64,000 nucleotides of DNA from Scalesia atractyloides. Taxonomy: Eukaryota; Streptophyta; Magnoliopsida; Asterales; Asteraceae. Under the pieces are notes generated by a model. That model saw only the letters and a program-made list of their open reading frames with translations, had not been told where the DNA came from and made no database searches. The DNA is taken from assembly GCA_947069175.1 (NCBI GenBank), contig CAMTDV010000023.1:86562391-86626390 (forward strand), in the 5' to 3' direction. Made by a program: the position numbers and the translations under genes. Positions 48,543 through 60,639 of the stretch are shown here, in pieces (position 1 is the first letter of the stretch; the number at the start of each line of letters is the position of its first letter).

Positions 48543-48776
48543 AAGTATCCACTTGACGCTCTTTTATTTTTATTTTTATTTTTTTGATCAAAACGTCCTA
48601 AAAGTTTTATAAAAGATACGTTGTGTTACATATTGTTTCACAAGAGTCACACAAAGTTTTCACGATCTTTTTAACTCAAACAGATTTAAGTTTTTAGCAG
48701 AAAAGAAGAATAAACTAGCATAAATTTGTGCCATCAGCTACTAAAAAAATAGAAGCTTTATAAGAAGAGTAATATG
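47528..48776. other. Non-coding tail of duplicated segment and junction to GLR relic
   Basis: From 47528 to 48542 the sequence is shared with copy A and contains no ORF. From 48543 it is unique, with a T-rich run at 48567-48590, leading into the truncated GLR pseudogene. Confidence 0.5.
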
Positions 48777-51545
48777 GGACAAAGAAAGATACCCAAAGAT
48801 GAATGAGAGATAGATAGAGAACCAGTGATCGAGACTCACAAATGCAATTCCAGACTCCTGGTTTATCGGTCCGAACTTCATGTAATTGGAGCCATACTTG
48901 GCCAGAAAGAGTTCAATGTAGTGTAGCTCATCGAGAACAACATTTATGATGCCCTTGGACAACGCATGTTTATATTCCTCAATGCTTTTGAGAAGCAAGA
49001 GATTTGCGCCAGAGCAATTGTATTTTTTAATTATAAAATCTTTTAGATAAGAACCATCTTGGTATCCTACATTTCAAAATTTGAAGGCAATCTTGGATGA
49101 ATTTGATCAAGTGTCAACCATGAGGACAAAGTAGCTGTGAAAATTTGAACTACTATGAAAATCATACATAGCCACATAACAAGTACTACTTTAGAGTTCT
49201 TATTATGTATCTTCCCTGCAAAATAAAGATCGTAGTTAGTTGTGAAGCAATAGCTTTTAACATACCTTTGTATTATTTTTAAATTGTTTCCAAAAAAGTT
49301 AACTTTTTGGTCTTTTATCTCACCCTCACCATTTTCTAAGATTCATAACATCATTTGAAGGTTTAATATGGTTTTTCTTAAGAGCCAAAATGGGTGATAT
49401 AGTAACTGTTGTTATTTTTTGAATGGAATGGCAGGGCATTTTATTATAATAGGGTTATTTTAGAACTCCAACAACTTTAGTTTAACACTTTTTATAACTG
49501 TGGATTTTATTTTTATAAAACAAAACAATGTTTAGTAGATGGGATGACCGGGCACTTTATAATACTAGGGTTATTTTAGAACAATAACTTTGGTATAACC
49601 TTTTGTTATAACTGTAGATATTATTTTTATAGAATAAGACAATGCTTGGTAGAAACATTGAATGCCCAACGTTAAATCTCAATCAAGGGTAGACCATGGT
49701 ATAATCACATAGAGATAATTTGTAGTGGGCAAATGAAGTGGTGTCAATAGGCCCACTTTACGCCCCACAATGCCCCACCCCCATCCCCCGCATGTGTGAA
49801 ACGAGAAAGAAAAAAAAAAGAATGTGCTGAGCCTTAAAACCCAGGATGATTTTTGAATGGCCCAACAGGAAATTATTAAAAAAATAATAAAAAATAAATA
49901 TTTGGGTAACTAACGCAATGATCATTACGGTGCATTATACCACTACAACACTTTTGAATTTCAAACCGTATAATGTCCTTTGCTGATTAGGACGTCATAT
50001 GTCGAATAATACCCAAAGGTGAGACATGAAGGTCAAGCCCCCTACACATAGTCTAAGAGTCAATTGCCCTCGATTAAAAATAAATTTTAGTGTTATTTAT
50101 ATGCTTAAGTCCCGATGACTCCCCATAAAATTATTTTGGTTAAACCCCAACATCAATGGCATTAAAAAAAATATTGGGTGTACCACTATCTGAATATATA
50201 TTAGTAGGTACCTTCATGAAAGAAGAATGTTGAAACAGGAAACCAGATGACCATTACTATTTTTTTATGAACTGGGCCAGTAAAATTTGGGTTGCCAACA
50301 CGATGTTCCAGTATATTGCAACTGCGAGTCCAATATATACACATCCACCAACTATTGCAATCCATAATCTCCAGGTAAATGGTCTTAAGAAAGTCCACAG
50401 GGCTTGGTTCCATTCATGTCCAGCATGAACAAGCATATATACCTCCGAGCTCAGATAGGGGAACTTAAAATCAATATCTTGAGTTCTACTGGCACGCACA
50501 GTGACATCGCCAGCTACTACTTCACAACTCTTCAAACAAAAATATATGAAATATTTAGGTTATAAAGTTTTAATAAATGTTATTATTAGTTTTTGACCCT
50601 TATGTTGCTTTCTTTCTATAGTTTCACATACATTTGTTTTAGTTTACAGGAACCAAAAATGATATCTGATACATAAGCTTACAATTCAACATTATGAAGC
50701 AAACATTGGACCGTGTAATGTATTATGTTTGTAATTATCTCTTCCATATTCAGAGGAAGAGTACTATTATAACTCCCTATATTGGGGATTGATTGTGTAT
50801 GACGGAGAATCGATTCATTTAATACCATGCCGATTGTAAGGGCAATATAACCACAAATCCTAGCCACTGTCATGAAAGAAATCATCACCAATCCAAAAGC
50901 CGTTTGAGCATGCCTCCCGCCTTAGTGATCAAAGCCATGACTGGTGAAACATTGAAGATCCCTTCTGTCAACCTTCACCCCTTTTATGCGGTTTTGTGCA
51001 TTAAGGGTATAGCCTGATGCCCTGATCTCTAATTTTCTGAGAACCCTTTAAGTTCTTTCATGTTGTTCTAATGCGACTATGTTAATTTATTAATATTTCC
51101 ATTTGTGACTTTGAGAATTAATTCAAATAAGCAATCATATTTCTATATTCTCCTGGTATTTGGTCTTCTTGATAATCCAAGTGAAAGCTTACTGTTGAAC
51201 AGGCGGCCAAAAAACAAACAGTTTTTTTTTCCACTCACTGAACTCAATACTTGGTATGTAAGTTTCACATGGTCATTCTGTACTTTAACCAAAAATAAAC
51301 AAAAAAAGATTTCACATAAATATTGTTAGAAAATTGTACCTTTCCTTTAATTTGTTGTAGAAGTTGATCATATGTACCATTACTTTCCCCTTTATCATTA
51401 ACGAAGGGTTTGAAGACAGGTTGAATACTGAAAGGTAACAAATGTAATGCATAGCAGAATATGGCTATGGAGAATCCACCTTCAACTTTCGAATGTTTGT
51501 TGACTTTTACGAACTCAGTAAAGCCTTTTTTCTTAGGCACCCAAA
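48777..51545 (-). pseudogene. Glutamate-receptor-like (GLR) channel pseudogene, 3'-truncated
   Basis: Plant GLRs are amino-acid-gated cation channels of the plasma membrane. Three exons are visible on the minus strand. Exon at 51543-51342: VPKKKGFTEFV, GGFSIAIFCYALHLLPF, QPVFKPFV and SNGTYDQLLQQIKGK (ligand-binding S1), ending at donor GTACAA. Exon at 50531-50213: SCEVVAGDVTVRASRTQDID, PYLSSEVYMLVH, first membrane segment WRLWIAIVGGCVYIGLAVAI, then after a frameshift KIVMVIWFPVSTFFFHEG (pore). Exon at 49215-48840: VVLVMWLCMIFIVVQIFTAT (membrane segment 3), a one-base loss in an A run, then ALSKG, FLAKYGSNYMKFGPINQESG (S2) and donor GTGAGT. The amino-terminal receptor domain and the last exon with membrane segment 4 are missing. 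The sequence is cut near 48543 where the repeat begins. Confidence 0.9.
50679..50891 (-). other. Unrecognised hydrophobic ORF in GLR intron
   Basis: A minus-strand open frame of 70 codons, MVMISFMTVARICGYIALTI..., has a hydrophobic start that could be a membrane segment. It lies between two GLR exons and is not part of a GLR. It may be a captured gene fragment or chance. I do not recognise it. Confidence 0.2.
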
Positions 51546-52419
51546 CAACTAATGTTTGACATGGAACCTTTCCTTTTCTTGGTTATGTTCCATTCTGATC
51601 CTATAATGCCTTTTATAGGCATAAAGATGGAAAGCACCCAAATTTAGTATGGTAAAAAAGTGAATAGTTAACATACTATTATATGATTAACAGACTTAAT
51701 AGTAAGTACATTAACTACAGGTTTCCACATGGAACATCGTTGTATGACTTTTAAATGACATCATGTTTCATTTACTGTGAATTCGTTGATGGTTAAATGA
51801 CAACATATCTATCGAAATTAAAACAAACAATAAGGGCGTGATAATGGACTTAAATGACAACATATCTATGCGTGTGTATGCTTTGACCTTGGTGTTAAGG
51901 TGTTAAGTTGTGATTGGGTGTGATAAAGTAAATTATGATGGAATGTGATGGGTAATGGCCATGCCTTCCACCCTTATATTCATTACCGACATGGTTATTG
52001 AAATTAGAGACCATAAATTATTTGCATCCACATCTAATTAACAATAGTTATATAACGAATATAGGATGACTACCAATGGCACATACCCGTCCTGAATTAC
52101 CGAGCGACTTTTCTGTTCACCAATAAAATAAAAAATATAAATTAAATAAATTAGTTGTTAATCACCGACCGAGCTTTGCTCGTGGTTAAACCAACATTTA
52201 CCAACAAACAAGTTTCGTGGCGACATATAGGATGTTGCCGCTATTGTGACTTTTTCTTCTAGTGTTTGCTTTGTATATCTAAAGAGACGGGTAGTTAGAG
52301 TGTTCAAATAACAAGAACAAGAATTAAAGATAACAATAGAAGAGCTAACTTATAGATTGTATTATAATTTCATTTCTCACAAGTTCATCACCTACCCCTT
52401 GGAACATTGTCAAAGGACA
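51546..52419. other. Gene-free stretch upstream of GLR relic
   Basis: A few codons of GLR-like sequence may continue beyond 51545, but no amino-terminal receptor domain is visible. Otherwise AT-rich DNA without recognisable elements. Confidence 0.5.
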
Positions 52420-52427
52420 AACAACTA

Positions 52428-52579
52428 GGGGCCTGCAAAAAAAATCTGAATAAACCGAATATTTTCATATCCAAAATCCGGATAGCAGAATTTTCGGAGA
52501 CGGATTCAGATAGTGAAATAAGCTATCTGAAATTTTCTAATATCTAAATTTTCAGATATCTGGTTTTGACACCCCTGTG
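52428..52579. mobile_element. 152-bp hAT-like MITE
   Basis: Flanked by AACAACTA at 52420-52427 and AACAACTA at 52580-52587, a perfect 8-bp target duplication. The left end is GGGGCCTGCAAAA; the right end read in reverse is CACAGGGGTGTCAAAACC, so the terminal repeats match imperfectly. The interior is AT-rich with self-complementary CGGATAG/CAGATATC words. No coding capacity. Confidence 0.7.
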
Positions 52580-52587
52580 AACAACTA

Positions 52588-54189
52588 CATAACTTGTAGA
52601 AAACCAAGCCTTAGTCCCAACAGATAGGTTCTACAAAGGAAACTCAATTCCAAATAATTATCCACACCTTGAATAATTATCTTTTAGTATGACCTTTTAG
52701 ATATATTCAGAAATCTCATCAATCATAAGCATATGTCGTTTGACTTGCCATTCCTGTTAAGCTAAGCTGGATGGTAGAGATGTTGTCTCTTGTAAAGATA
52801 CCAATAATCAAATCCTTGAATGAGTTGGATCAGGACTAATTTGGTTTGATTTAGAAGTAATTTTGTTGTAACATTCACCCTTCCTATATATATATACAAG
52901 GTTAGGTTCATTTATAAACAACCCTTTTGATTATAAACACTAAAGAACAAATCCTAACCCATAATTATTAATACAAAAGTGTTAACATAAGTGTAAATCA
53001 ATGGCCTATATTTGATAAATGAAAATAAACTAGTGTATTTATCAGTCTTCCGTACTTGTCTTCAAATTTAAGTTGCCTTGCATTGCATGCATTGGTGGCT
53101 TCAACTTAGGTCTTCATGCAATCCATGTTGGACTACTTGCATATTCCTAAACCATCTAGTACAATAATTTATATCTAACAAATCTATACACTTCAAGACC
53201 TAACGGTGTTAGTCCGTCACTATATTTAAGGAAAGAGATTATGATTACATTCCTGTTTTCAATCGTTGGTTGGTGTGGGGCTGGATACATTAAGGATAAG
53301 ATTTTCTTCTACTAAGAACGTCGCTTTTCACACAAATTGTAACTCCAATGTGTGACAATCCGATCTTCTCCTTTATCTAATTATAGCTCCACACGGATTG
53401 AGCACAGCCGGTTACGGATTCGATCACCTCCCTTTTATTGAATTACACAACTCCACAAAGATTGATCACCTCCTTTCATACAGATTGCAATCCCTTCTTG
53501 ATCGTTTTGTTCTCGATCTTGATCTTCTGGCTAGCTTGAGCTTGTTGCTCGATCATCCTCGTTGGTTGTCTACCAATCTCTAATACTTGAAATTAATTGG
53601 ATCGAGCAACAAGATATTTTGTTTTAAATCACTACGACTTTCTTATATTAATATACCAAACCCGAAAACAAGAACTCCCCAAGATGTACAATAATGACCT
53701 ACACCATCTTTTTATACTAAACAAACCTTGCTACACAATGTAACTTAATTGACTCCAAAATTATTTTGAATCCTCAATAACAATAAACAATTAATAAACA
53801 AATCACTATTAATTTAAGCTTAATCAACCTTTATCTTCAAACCCTTATATTTTGTCTCAATTTCAACTCCTATTGGCTCACCCAATCTTTATCCTACTCC
53901 TTTTTTTCACAGTTATCTGCCAACATTTACAACAGTTATCCGTAATTCGTCAGTAAAGTTGTTTTCCTTCTTGTTAACATCTGTCAGTAATGTGTTGCAA
54001 AAGAAAAGTACCCAATTTAAAAAATACAATGGCTTTTAGTGTCGGTAATCCGTTGACCACCCTAATTACCGATGGATTAACGAGTGTATGACCGTAGTTG
54101 ATACTCCTATATTTTGAAGTGCATATACCATTCTATGTCACTATATTATAAAGTTTTATTCAAACGTTTTCAACACTCAGAATTTCTTC
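52588..54189. other. Gene-free stretch
   Basis: No supportable gene. A TATATATATA run is at 52886-52900, and repeated GAT(C)ACCTCC / TTGATC words at 53360-53540. One 61-codon frame there lacks any motif. Confidence 0.5.
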
Positions 54190-54208
54190 CTAAAGTAATA
54201 ACATACCT

Positions 54209-54360
54209 GTACATACATAGATGTTTCCATCATGACCTTTCCCTTGGATAGGATGTCTCCTTTTGACCACTCTAGAAGCCGTCGCAAAATCAGCATCACT
54301 AATAATTGAAACAAAGAAAACAAGGAAAACAAGGGAACCAATGAGTTTTTTGTCTTCCAT
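54209..54360 (-). CDS. Possible first exon of small secreted protein
   Basis: From the ATG at 54360 the frame reads MEDKKLIGSLVFLVFFVSII, a convincing signal peptide, then SDADFATASRVVKRRHPIQG and KGHDGNIYVCT up to a donor-like CAG/GTATGT. An upstream in-frame ATG would add eight residues (MAQNSIFM). A TATA-like TCTATATAAACT is at about 54392-54402, a normal distance upstream. The basic KRRH could be a processing site, but no peptide-hormone family is recognised, and I cannot find a second exon with confidence. It could also be a relic. Confidence 0.35.
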
Positions 54361-54390
54361 AAAAATGCTGTTTTGAGCCACCCATATGAT

Positions 54391-54402
54391 AGTTTATATA
54401 GA
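54391..54402 (-). promoter_or_regulatory. TATA-like box for small secreted-protein exon
   Basis: Minus strand TCTATATAAACT, roughly 35-40 bases upstream of the first ATG of the secreted-protein frame. Inference from position and sequence only. Confidence 0.3.
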
Positions 54403-54419
54403 GGTTGCTTGGATGGAAA

Positions 54420-55500
54420 AATATAGAAGAGTAGAATACCTTAAAATATGTTTTGAAAGATAAAAAATTTTACGTGAGTTGTTTTATAGAAGTATGAAGA
54501 CGGTGATTTTCGGGGCAAGTTCCAGGCTCGTATTACTTCCAAACCTGGATAGTTGTTTTCAAGAAGCTAACACATAGAAAATTACGTATACAAGTATGGT
54601 AGACATGCATAGACGTTAACGAGGAGTAGCATTGCAATTTACGTATCATATATATCTAAAGAGATGAAAATACAAAAAGAAATGAAACTAACTTAGAATA
54701 ATATAGGCTAGGAAGAAGGCTGCATGTCTCATGTTCAAATCAGATCCCAACAGGGTTTTAACACCATAATCATTCATGCGGTGGGTTTTCTCTAGAACTA
54801 GATATCGTGGACTTGGGTTACCCAACAATTTATTTGATTGCGGGGTGGATGTGGTCGCCTTTTGCTATTAGATAACCCCAGATAGCCGGGCTTCTATTCG
54901 TTGGCCGTTCAAAAAAACTAATGAGCTACCTGTTGCCGCCAAATAGCATATTGGTATAGTTGTACTAGGTGTTTGTCCTTACAAAATGGTGTGATTTCAA
55001 GTCCCACAAAGTAGACAATAAGGGATTTGGAAGTAAATTTCAGGAGGTGTGTGTTAGCGGTTCAAAAAAATGTTCTACACTCCACCTATATATCACATAG
55101 CTTTGCACTTACAAGGACCAATACTATTTTTATTAAAAAAAAAACACCAAACCACTAGATCACTAGTTATTGATAATTTACTACTATATAGTTGTTAATA
55201 TTCTTGACACAACACTTCCTATAAATCTCACAAGTATATTATATACCCTTGAATCAAAATTTGTTAAGGCTACTCATGGCGTGAAGTGATGGATGAATCG
55301 TGGTAGCGTGGTGGCGCGATCATGGTGGTGATGGTGATTGTCTTGGTGGTGGTCACAGTAGTGGTGGGTGATATAGCCGTTGTTAAACGCTCTTATAAGT
55401 GTTAGAAAAAAAAAACACATTTGAACACTATATGTATGCCAAATCTTAAACATTTTTAACAAAAAAAAACATTTTGAATACCATGACTCGATCACTAAAT
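54420..55500. other. Gene-free stretch
   Basis: No recognisable gene. A CATGGTGGTGATGGTG-like triplet-rich patch lies at 55300-55370. Otherwise unremarkable. Confidence 0.5.
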
Positions 55501-55520
55501 AACCTCACAAATAATAAAAC

Positions 55521-55533
55521 AATAATAATAATA

Positions 55534-55586
<53 letters not shown>

Positions 55587-55608
55587 TAATAATAATAATA
55601 ATATAATA
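55521..55608. repeat. (AAT)n microsatellite
   Basis: About 90 bp of AAT/TAA triplets with a few AT interruptions (ATAATATAATAAT). On the minus strand it creates a spurious poly-tyrosine/isoleucine frame. Confidence 0.95.
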
Positions 55609-55687
55609 CCAAAATGGAGGGTTAAAAAATAGCCTGGAGGTTCATGTAAATGGAGGCTAACCCAACAGATATTTTTATCAAGACGAA

Positions 55688-56640
55688 ATGTTACCAAACC
55701 AATTGTTTCCAAGCCAACCGTTTCCAAACCAATATCCATTATTTTACACCCAACCCAACAAGCCTACACCCAATAACTTATCGACCATTTCGCGTGTTGT
55801 GAACCTACCCCCAATACCAAAACTTACCATTCGTAACCCAACTTGTGATTTACCTCCCAACTCAAACGAAGAAGAACAAGAAGAGCCCAACAAGAGTTTG
55901 AAGAAGAAGATGACCAAGTAGTAGAAGTGCAACATAGTCTCGAATATGGCTAGAAAACAATCAAACACGAGGGGCATCAGTCAAAAGACATGTTTTGGTG
56001 TGAAGTTATTGCACATTTTGGAAAGCTACTTATTGGATCTAGCCAAAACATGGATTAAGTCACTTCGAAGTGGATAGATTAAAATAGATAAATAAGTTAA
56101 TCCAATGCATTCTACATATAAAATGTATTTTTTTACTTATATTAGTTTGTCACTTTATTTATTAAAATGTAAATATTAATTATTTTATTTCAACAATGTA
56201 GACTCACCATTGGTCAAGTGGATTAGATGAGACGGAGATCATCAAGGCCTGCCATAAAAGAGTAACATAAAACCTACAATAAGAAATCTTGTCCCCATTT
56301 GTAGTTACGAGGGATTGTAAAATTTCATTACCAAATGGGTTTCTATTCCATTAATGGATCTTCAAGGCTTAAGGTAGCCGTGCTCATTCCAAAGACCAAT
56401 AAAACATCCTAGTTAGGAAATTACACAACCTCAATGGATGTGTTATCAAGCAACATGCCCAAATTAGTTTAAATGACGACCCAATCAACACAACACGACA
56501 AGGCTGCAATGGAGGAAAAGTGTATAGTCGTCAAAAAGCAAAGGAAAGGTAGGTTTGGTGGATGTCCTCTCCAAATACAAGGTGGCAAAAATGACGGAAA
56601 TAGTGGACAATAGAGAATGAGAAATTTGTGTGAAGTAGGG
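55688..56640 (+). pseudogene. Myb/SANT ORF1-like relic (PIF/Harbinger type)
   Basis: The frame MLPNQLFPSQPFPNQYPLFY starts a Pro/Gln/Phe-rich N-terminus ending in NEEEQEEPNKSLKKKMTK and a stop (55921). Beyond it, broken frames encode FWCEVIAHFGKLLIGSSQNM and VTSKWID, then GSSGLDETEIIKAC and a Lys-rich tail. The order (low-complexity N-terminus, acidic stretch, 'FW..V..HF......GS......SKW', NAM-associated tail) is that of plant PIF/Harbinger ORF1. The next 300 bp contain GTGGTACATTGTGATTGGATGG, a 3'-end-like word set. Non-functional. Confidence 0.6.
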
Positions 56641-57225
56641 TTGGGACTCTAACTTTTAGGTTATTTATTTTTATTTTTAATGCACTTTTTTAATTTTAAT
56701 GTAAATGTGTTTCTAATTTATTTGTCTTCATATTTTTATGTATTTTTAAAATGTTGGTTTTTAGTTTATTTTATATTTTATTTAAAAAGAATTTTAGTGA
56801 TAGAAGTGGTTTACTAATGGGTGGTGTAAGTAATTTAATGATGATATGATGGAATTGAAGGAAATGAGGTGGTACATTGTGATTGGATGGTTGTTTAGTG
56901 ATGGAGTGATGGGTATCCCTTCGTCTCTAATATGCACGAAGTTTAGAGGCTACATAGTCCATAGGGGTACTAGTTTGAAATGGGCATGGATTCCCCATAG
57001 TAGTATTGGAAAGGAGATGTGGATATTTAAAATGGATTGGCTACAAAGTGACTTCCATTGGATTTATGCATGTTCCAAAAACAAAACGATAATCAGCAGA
57101 ACCACTATCACACACATCAAAGTAATAAAATCAATAAACGATAATTAACATGGTTCAAATTCGGTGTAAATCTACATCTATAGTCGCAACTAGAATTTCT
57201 TATTAGCTTAGTTCAAGTTATAATT
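56641..57225. other. Flank of ORF1-like relic
   Basis: AT-rich, including T-rich sequence at 56650-56790. A 100-codon frame at 56846-57148 has no family likeness and probably lies on the transposon's 3' region. Confidence 0.45.
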
Positions 57226-58724
57226 TGTAACACCCCAAATTTTTATTTGTCTAGTTATATATATGTTGTTAGAAGATACCACAAGTAGTAACTAGAAACA
57301 TGACCATAGTTAGGGTATAAGTTAAAATGAGTTAAATATAAGTGTTTATGCTAGAGGGGCCACAAGAGGTAATAGAAGAAAGTTCAGTTTTAAACATAAA
57401 AATTACACACACCACACACATCAAGTGTGTGTGGTGACCAGAACAAGGCCAGGGGAAGAAGAAAAAACCCCATCTTTACAAAATCAGGAGAATCAAGAAG
57501 AAATTCAAGGCCTCTCTCTCTGCATGAACACTTAATGATAATCATCTCAACTAGTCTAACAAGAGTTAAGTTAAATTTTGTGATTTGTTGAAGTTTCATA
57601 AGTGGGTTATGAACAATCTATGAAAATTAGATAATATTAGTATGAATAATTGATATAATCACTATATAGAAGATGAAATGTGCTTGAATTTTTGATTATT
57701 TTGATGATTATGATGAAACCCATTTGTGATAGAACTAGAATGATGGTCATGTTAGTGTAATTCTATGGTGTTAATGTAAAAAAATTTAATGTAGTAGAAC
57801 ATTAGTAGATGGATGTGTGCTAGATGATGACCATTGTGTGAATTTGATCGATTATGAAAGTTTATGTGATGAAGAAGGAAGAATGTGCATAGAATACTTG
57901 TACTTTATGCTTTGATCTTGGTACGCACACCAAGAGTTTGATGAAAATGTTTAGAATAGACGTTTTTAATGTGATTTCAATGATCAAATGTAATTAAAGT
58001 ACTAATTGGCTCATGTCAAGAATGTGAAGAATTACTATATATCTATGTCAAGAAAAGAATGAGTTGAAAACATAGGATTTAAGCATGTTAAATTTGATAT
58101 TTTAGGAGTGAAAGAAGAAGGTACGAGCAATACCGGATCACTATCAAAACGGGACAAAGGTAAGTTCTTATAATTACAAGTACTAGTAGTTATAATGTTT
58201 ATGTTACATATTTATGTAAAGAATATAAATTTTGCTTTGGTTACATGAAAATACATGGAAGTTCAATTCGTGCATATGAGTCGAATAAGTAAGAATGACA
58301 TATGTATGTATTGGGAATTGGGCTCGAACCGGAATTAGAAGTTTGAAGGAATTTGACATCAAAACCCGCTAGAGAGTATATTTGAATGAATGTTAATGAA
58401 CAATTATTATCGTGATCGATAGAAGCTTGAATTCGATTATTGGTATGGTTGTAGGAAGATCATCATGTTAGGTGGCGCCAAGTTGAAACGAACACATCAT
58501 CCGCATATGACGTTTCAGCATTTCATGTTCATACAGGTCAAAACATTTAGTAAATTATGTTTAAAACTTATGTTAGTATGTTATTTACTAGTAAATTTTT
58601 AAGTAATCATATTTCGCTTGTAAACATTGGGTTTTACATGTTAATGAATGGCAAAACTTTTGTTAAATGTTCATACGGTTGAAAGATGCATTAACTTTAA
58701 CCTCGTGTATGAATGGTTGTTTCA
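57226..58724 (+). repeat. LTR of a Ty3/gypsy retrotransposon
   Basis: Starts TGTAACACCCCAAATTTTTA, a start common among plant gypsy (Tekay/Del-like) LTRs, and ends ...TTGTTTCA directly before a primer-binding site. Length 1499 bp. Long LTRs are normal in this group. No second copy of this LTR is found in the window. Confidence 0.75.
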
Positions 58725-58727
58725 AGT

Positions 58728-58740
58728 TGGTATCAGAGCC
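58728..58740 (+). other. Primer-binding site of gypsy element
   Basis: TGGTATCAGAGCC, exact complement type for initiator-Met tRNA, three bases after the LTR end. Confidence 0.88.
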
Positions 58741-59540
58741 GAGGTTTGAGAGATTCGAGCTTGGATAGGAAGGCTCGAACTCAAACCGAAAGCTCTCACA
58801 AAGGTTGTGTTCGCTCCAAGTCGCAAAAGGAAGTAAGTATGCAATGATTTTAATAAGTTCATGTTTAAATGGGTTTTCTTACGGGAAGAGTTGTAAAGAA
58901 TTGAAAAAAAAATTATTAGTAAAGGGTGTTTTTGGAAGTCGTGGGGCAGGTTTTACTGAACGAGACTCGAAACGGGTCAAACGGGCTGAAAAACATGAAA
59001 CAACAGCGTTTTTGTGCTAGAGGTGGCGTCGCCGATGCGGCTTTGTGCCGTTGCCGCAACATCTAGGGTGTCAAACCCAGCGACGCCCTAAAACACTGTC
59101 GACGCAAATTTTTACCCGATGCTAAAAAGTAAGAGGCGTCACCGACGCTGCTTGGCCCGTCGCCGACGCTATCCGTGTAACAAGAATGGTTGTTTTTTGT
59201 TGCCTTTTGCGTTGTTAACTTTCACACCCCCGAAAGCCCGTCCAAAAGCTCCATTAAACTTCTGAAACACACCGTAAGGGTTATTAGGACCTGTAAAAGT
59301 ATTTAATCTCGTCAAGTTAAAGTGTCTTGCAATGTAAATGTGTTCGATTAGAAAGTCACCAAATTTTATCGGATTCATTGACCATATGGTAAAAAGTATG
59401 ATGTGGTCGTGAGAGACTATTAATACCTAAGATGAAATACCTAAGATGAACGGAAGGAAAGTCACGAAAATTCAGAACGTTGGGTTGAATTAAGTATGTT
59501 AAAAAGAAGAATGATAAAAGTATGCGTAAGAATAAAATTT
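58741..59540 (+). other. Gypsy leader with GC-rich GCGTCGCCGACGC patch
   Basis: Non-coding leader. At 59020-59180 a GC-rich patch repeats the words GGCGTCGCCGAYGC / GCGACGCC in both orientations (at least five occurrences). No gag is recognisable. Confidence 0.5.
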
Positions 59541-59544
59541 TAAA

Positions 59545-60135
59545 AAAGTATTAAAAAAACTATGTTTATTATTATATTATTAAAATACTATTTATTTCAT
59601 TCTACCTGGTTCTATTCCGTGTAATTTAATAGTAAAAGTATTAAAAAACTATATATATTATTATATTAGTAAAACACTATTCATTTCTTTCTAAAATTAA
59701 TATATGTATAATTAATAATATGTATAATAGTAAAAGTATAAAAAACTATATATATTATTATATTATTAAAACACTATTCATTTCTTTCTAAAATTAATAT
59801 ATGTAATTCTATTCCGTGTAATTTAATAGTAAAAATATTAAAAAATATATATATTATTATATTAGTAAAACACTATTTATTTCTTTCTAAATTAAAGTAT
59901 AAAATATATATAATATGTATAATAGTAAAGTATAAAAACTATATATATTATTATATTAGTAAACACTATTTATTTCTTTCTAAAATTAATATGTATAAAA
60001 ATATATAATATATTATATAGTAAAGTTAAAAAATTATTATTTATATAGTAAACACTATTTATTTCTTTCTAAAATTAATATATGTAAATTTAATAGTAAA
60101 AGTATTAAAAACTATATATGTTATTATATTAGTAA
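59545..60135 (+). repeat. AT-rich minisatellite (about 90-120 bp period)
   Basis: About six imperfect copies of a unit made of AGTAAAAGTATTAAAAAACT-ATATATATTATTATATTAG, TAAAACACTATT.ATTTCTTT and CTAAAATTAATATATGTA words follow each other with variable length. It lies inside the gypsy region. Confidence 0.85.
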
Positions 60136-60639
60136 AAGAATGAATAAGAAGTGGTATTGATCTAGAATGTTTTTGTAGATGTCAGATGGGTATGTGTGAT
60201 TCTTTTAAACTAACTGTATTGTATAAGCAAGGTAAGTTTATGTGTTTGAGGAGGATGATCCGAGGATGTGGTTTAGGATGAATACCAAGCTCGTAATTAG
60301 ACAGATGGACCCCAGGTACACAATATTAATATATATGCGTACTGGTGTAAAAAAACTCCTCAGGGAGGGTAAATATTAAACAAAAGACAATGATATTGTC
60401 TTGGTAAGGTTTTAAAGATGTTGCACAAACTGAAACCCACTTCTTCGGACATAAGGTGATGATTACATAAAGGCATGAAGCTAGTATGTGGATTGCGCGC
60501 CTGGCCAAGTATGCAAAAAGTATATGACATTCGTAAGACCATGATAATCATCACAAGTGTGTCCGGTCGAATTGGAAAGTAGGTTGAAGTGTGGATAAAA
60601 GAAGTCGTAAGACTATTAAATGCGAAGTATTCTATGCGA

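Noticed and set aside
55446..55739. Poly-tyrosine/isoleucine frame
   Set aside because: Produced by the AAT microsatellite.
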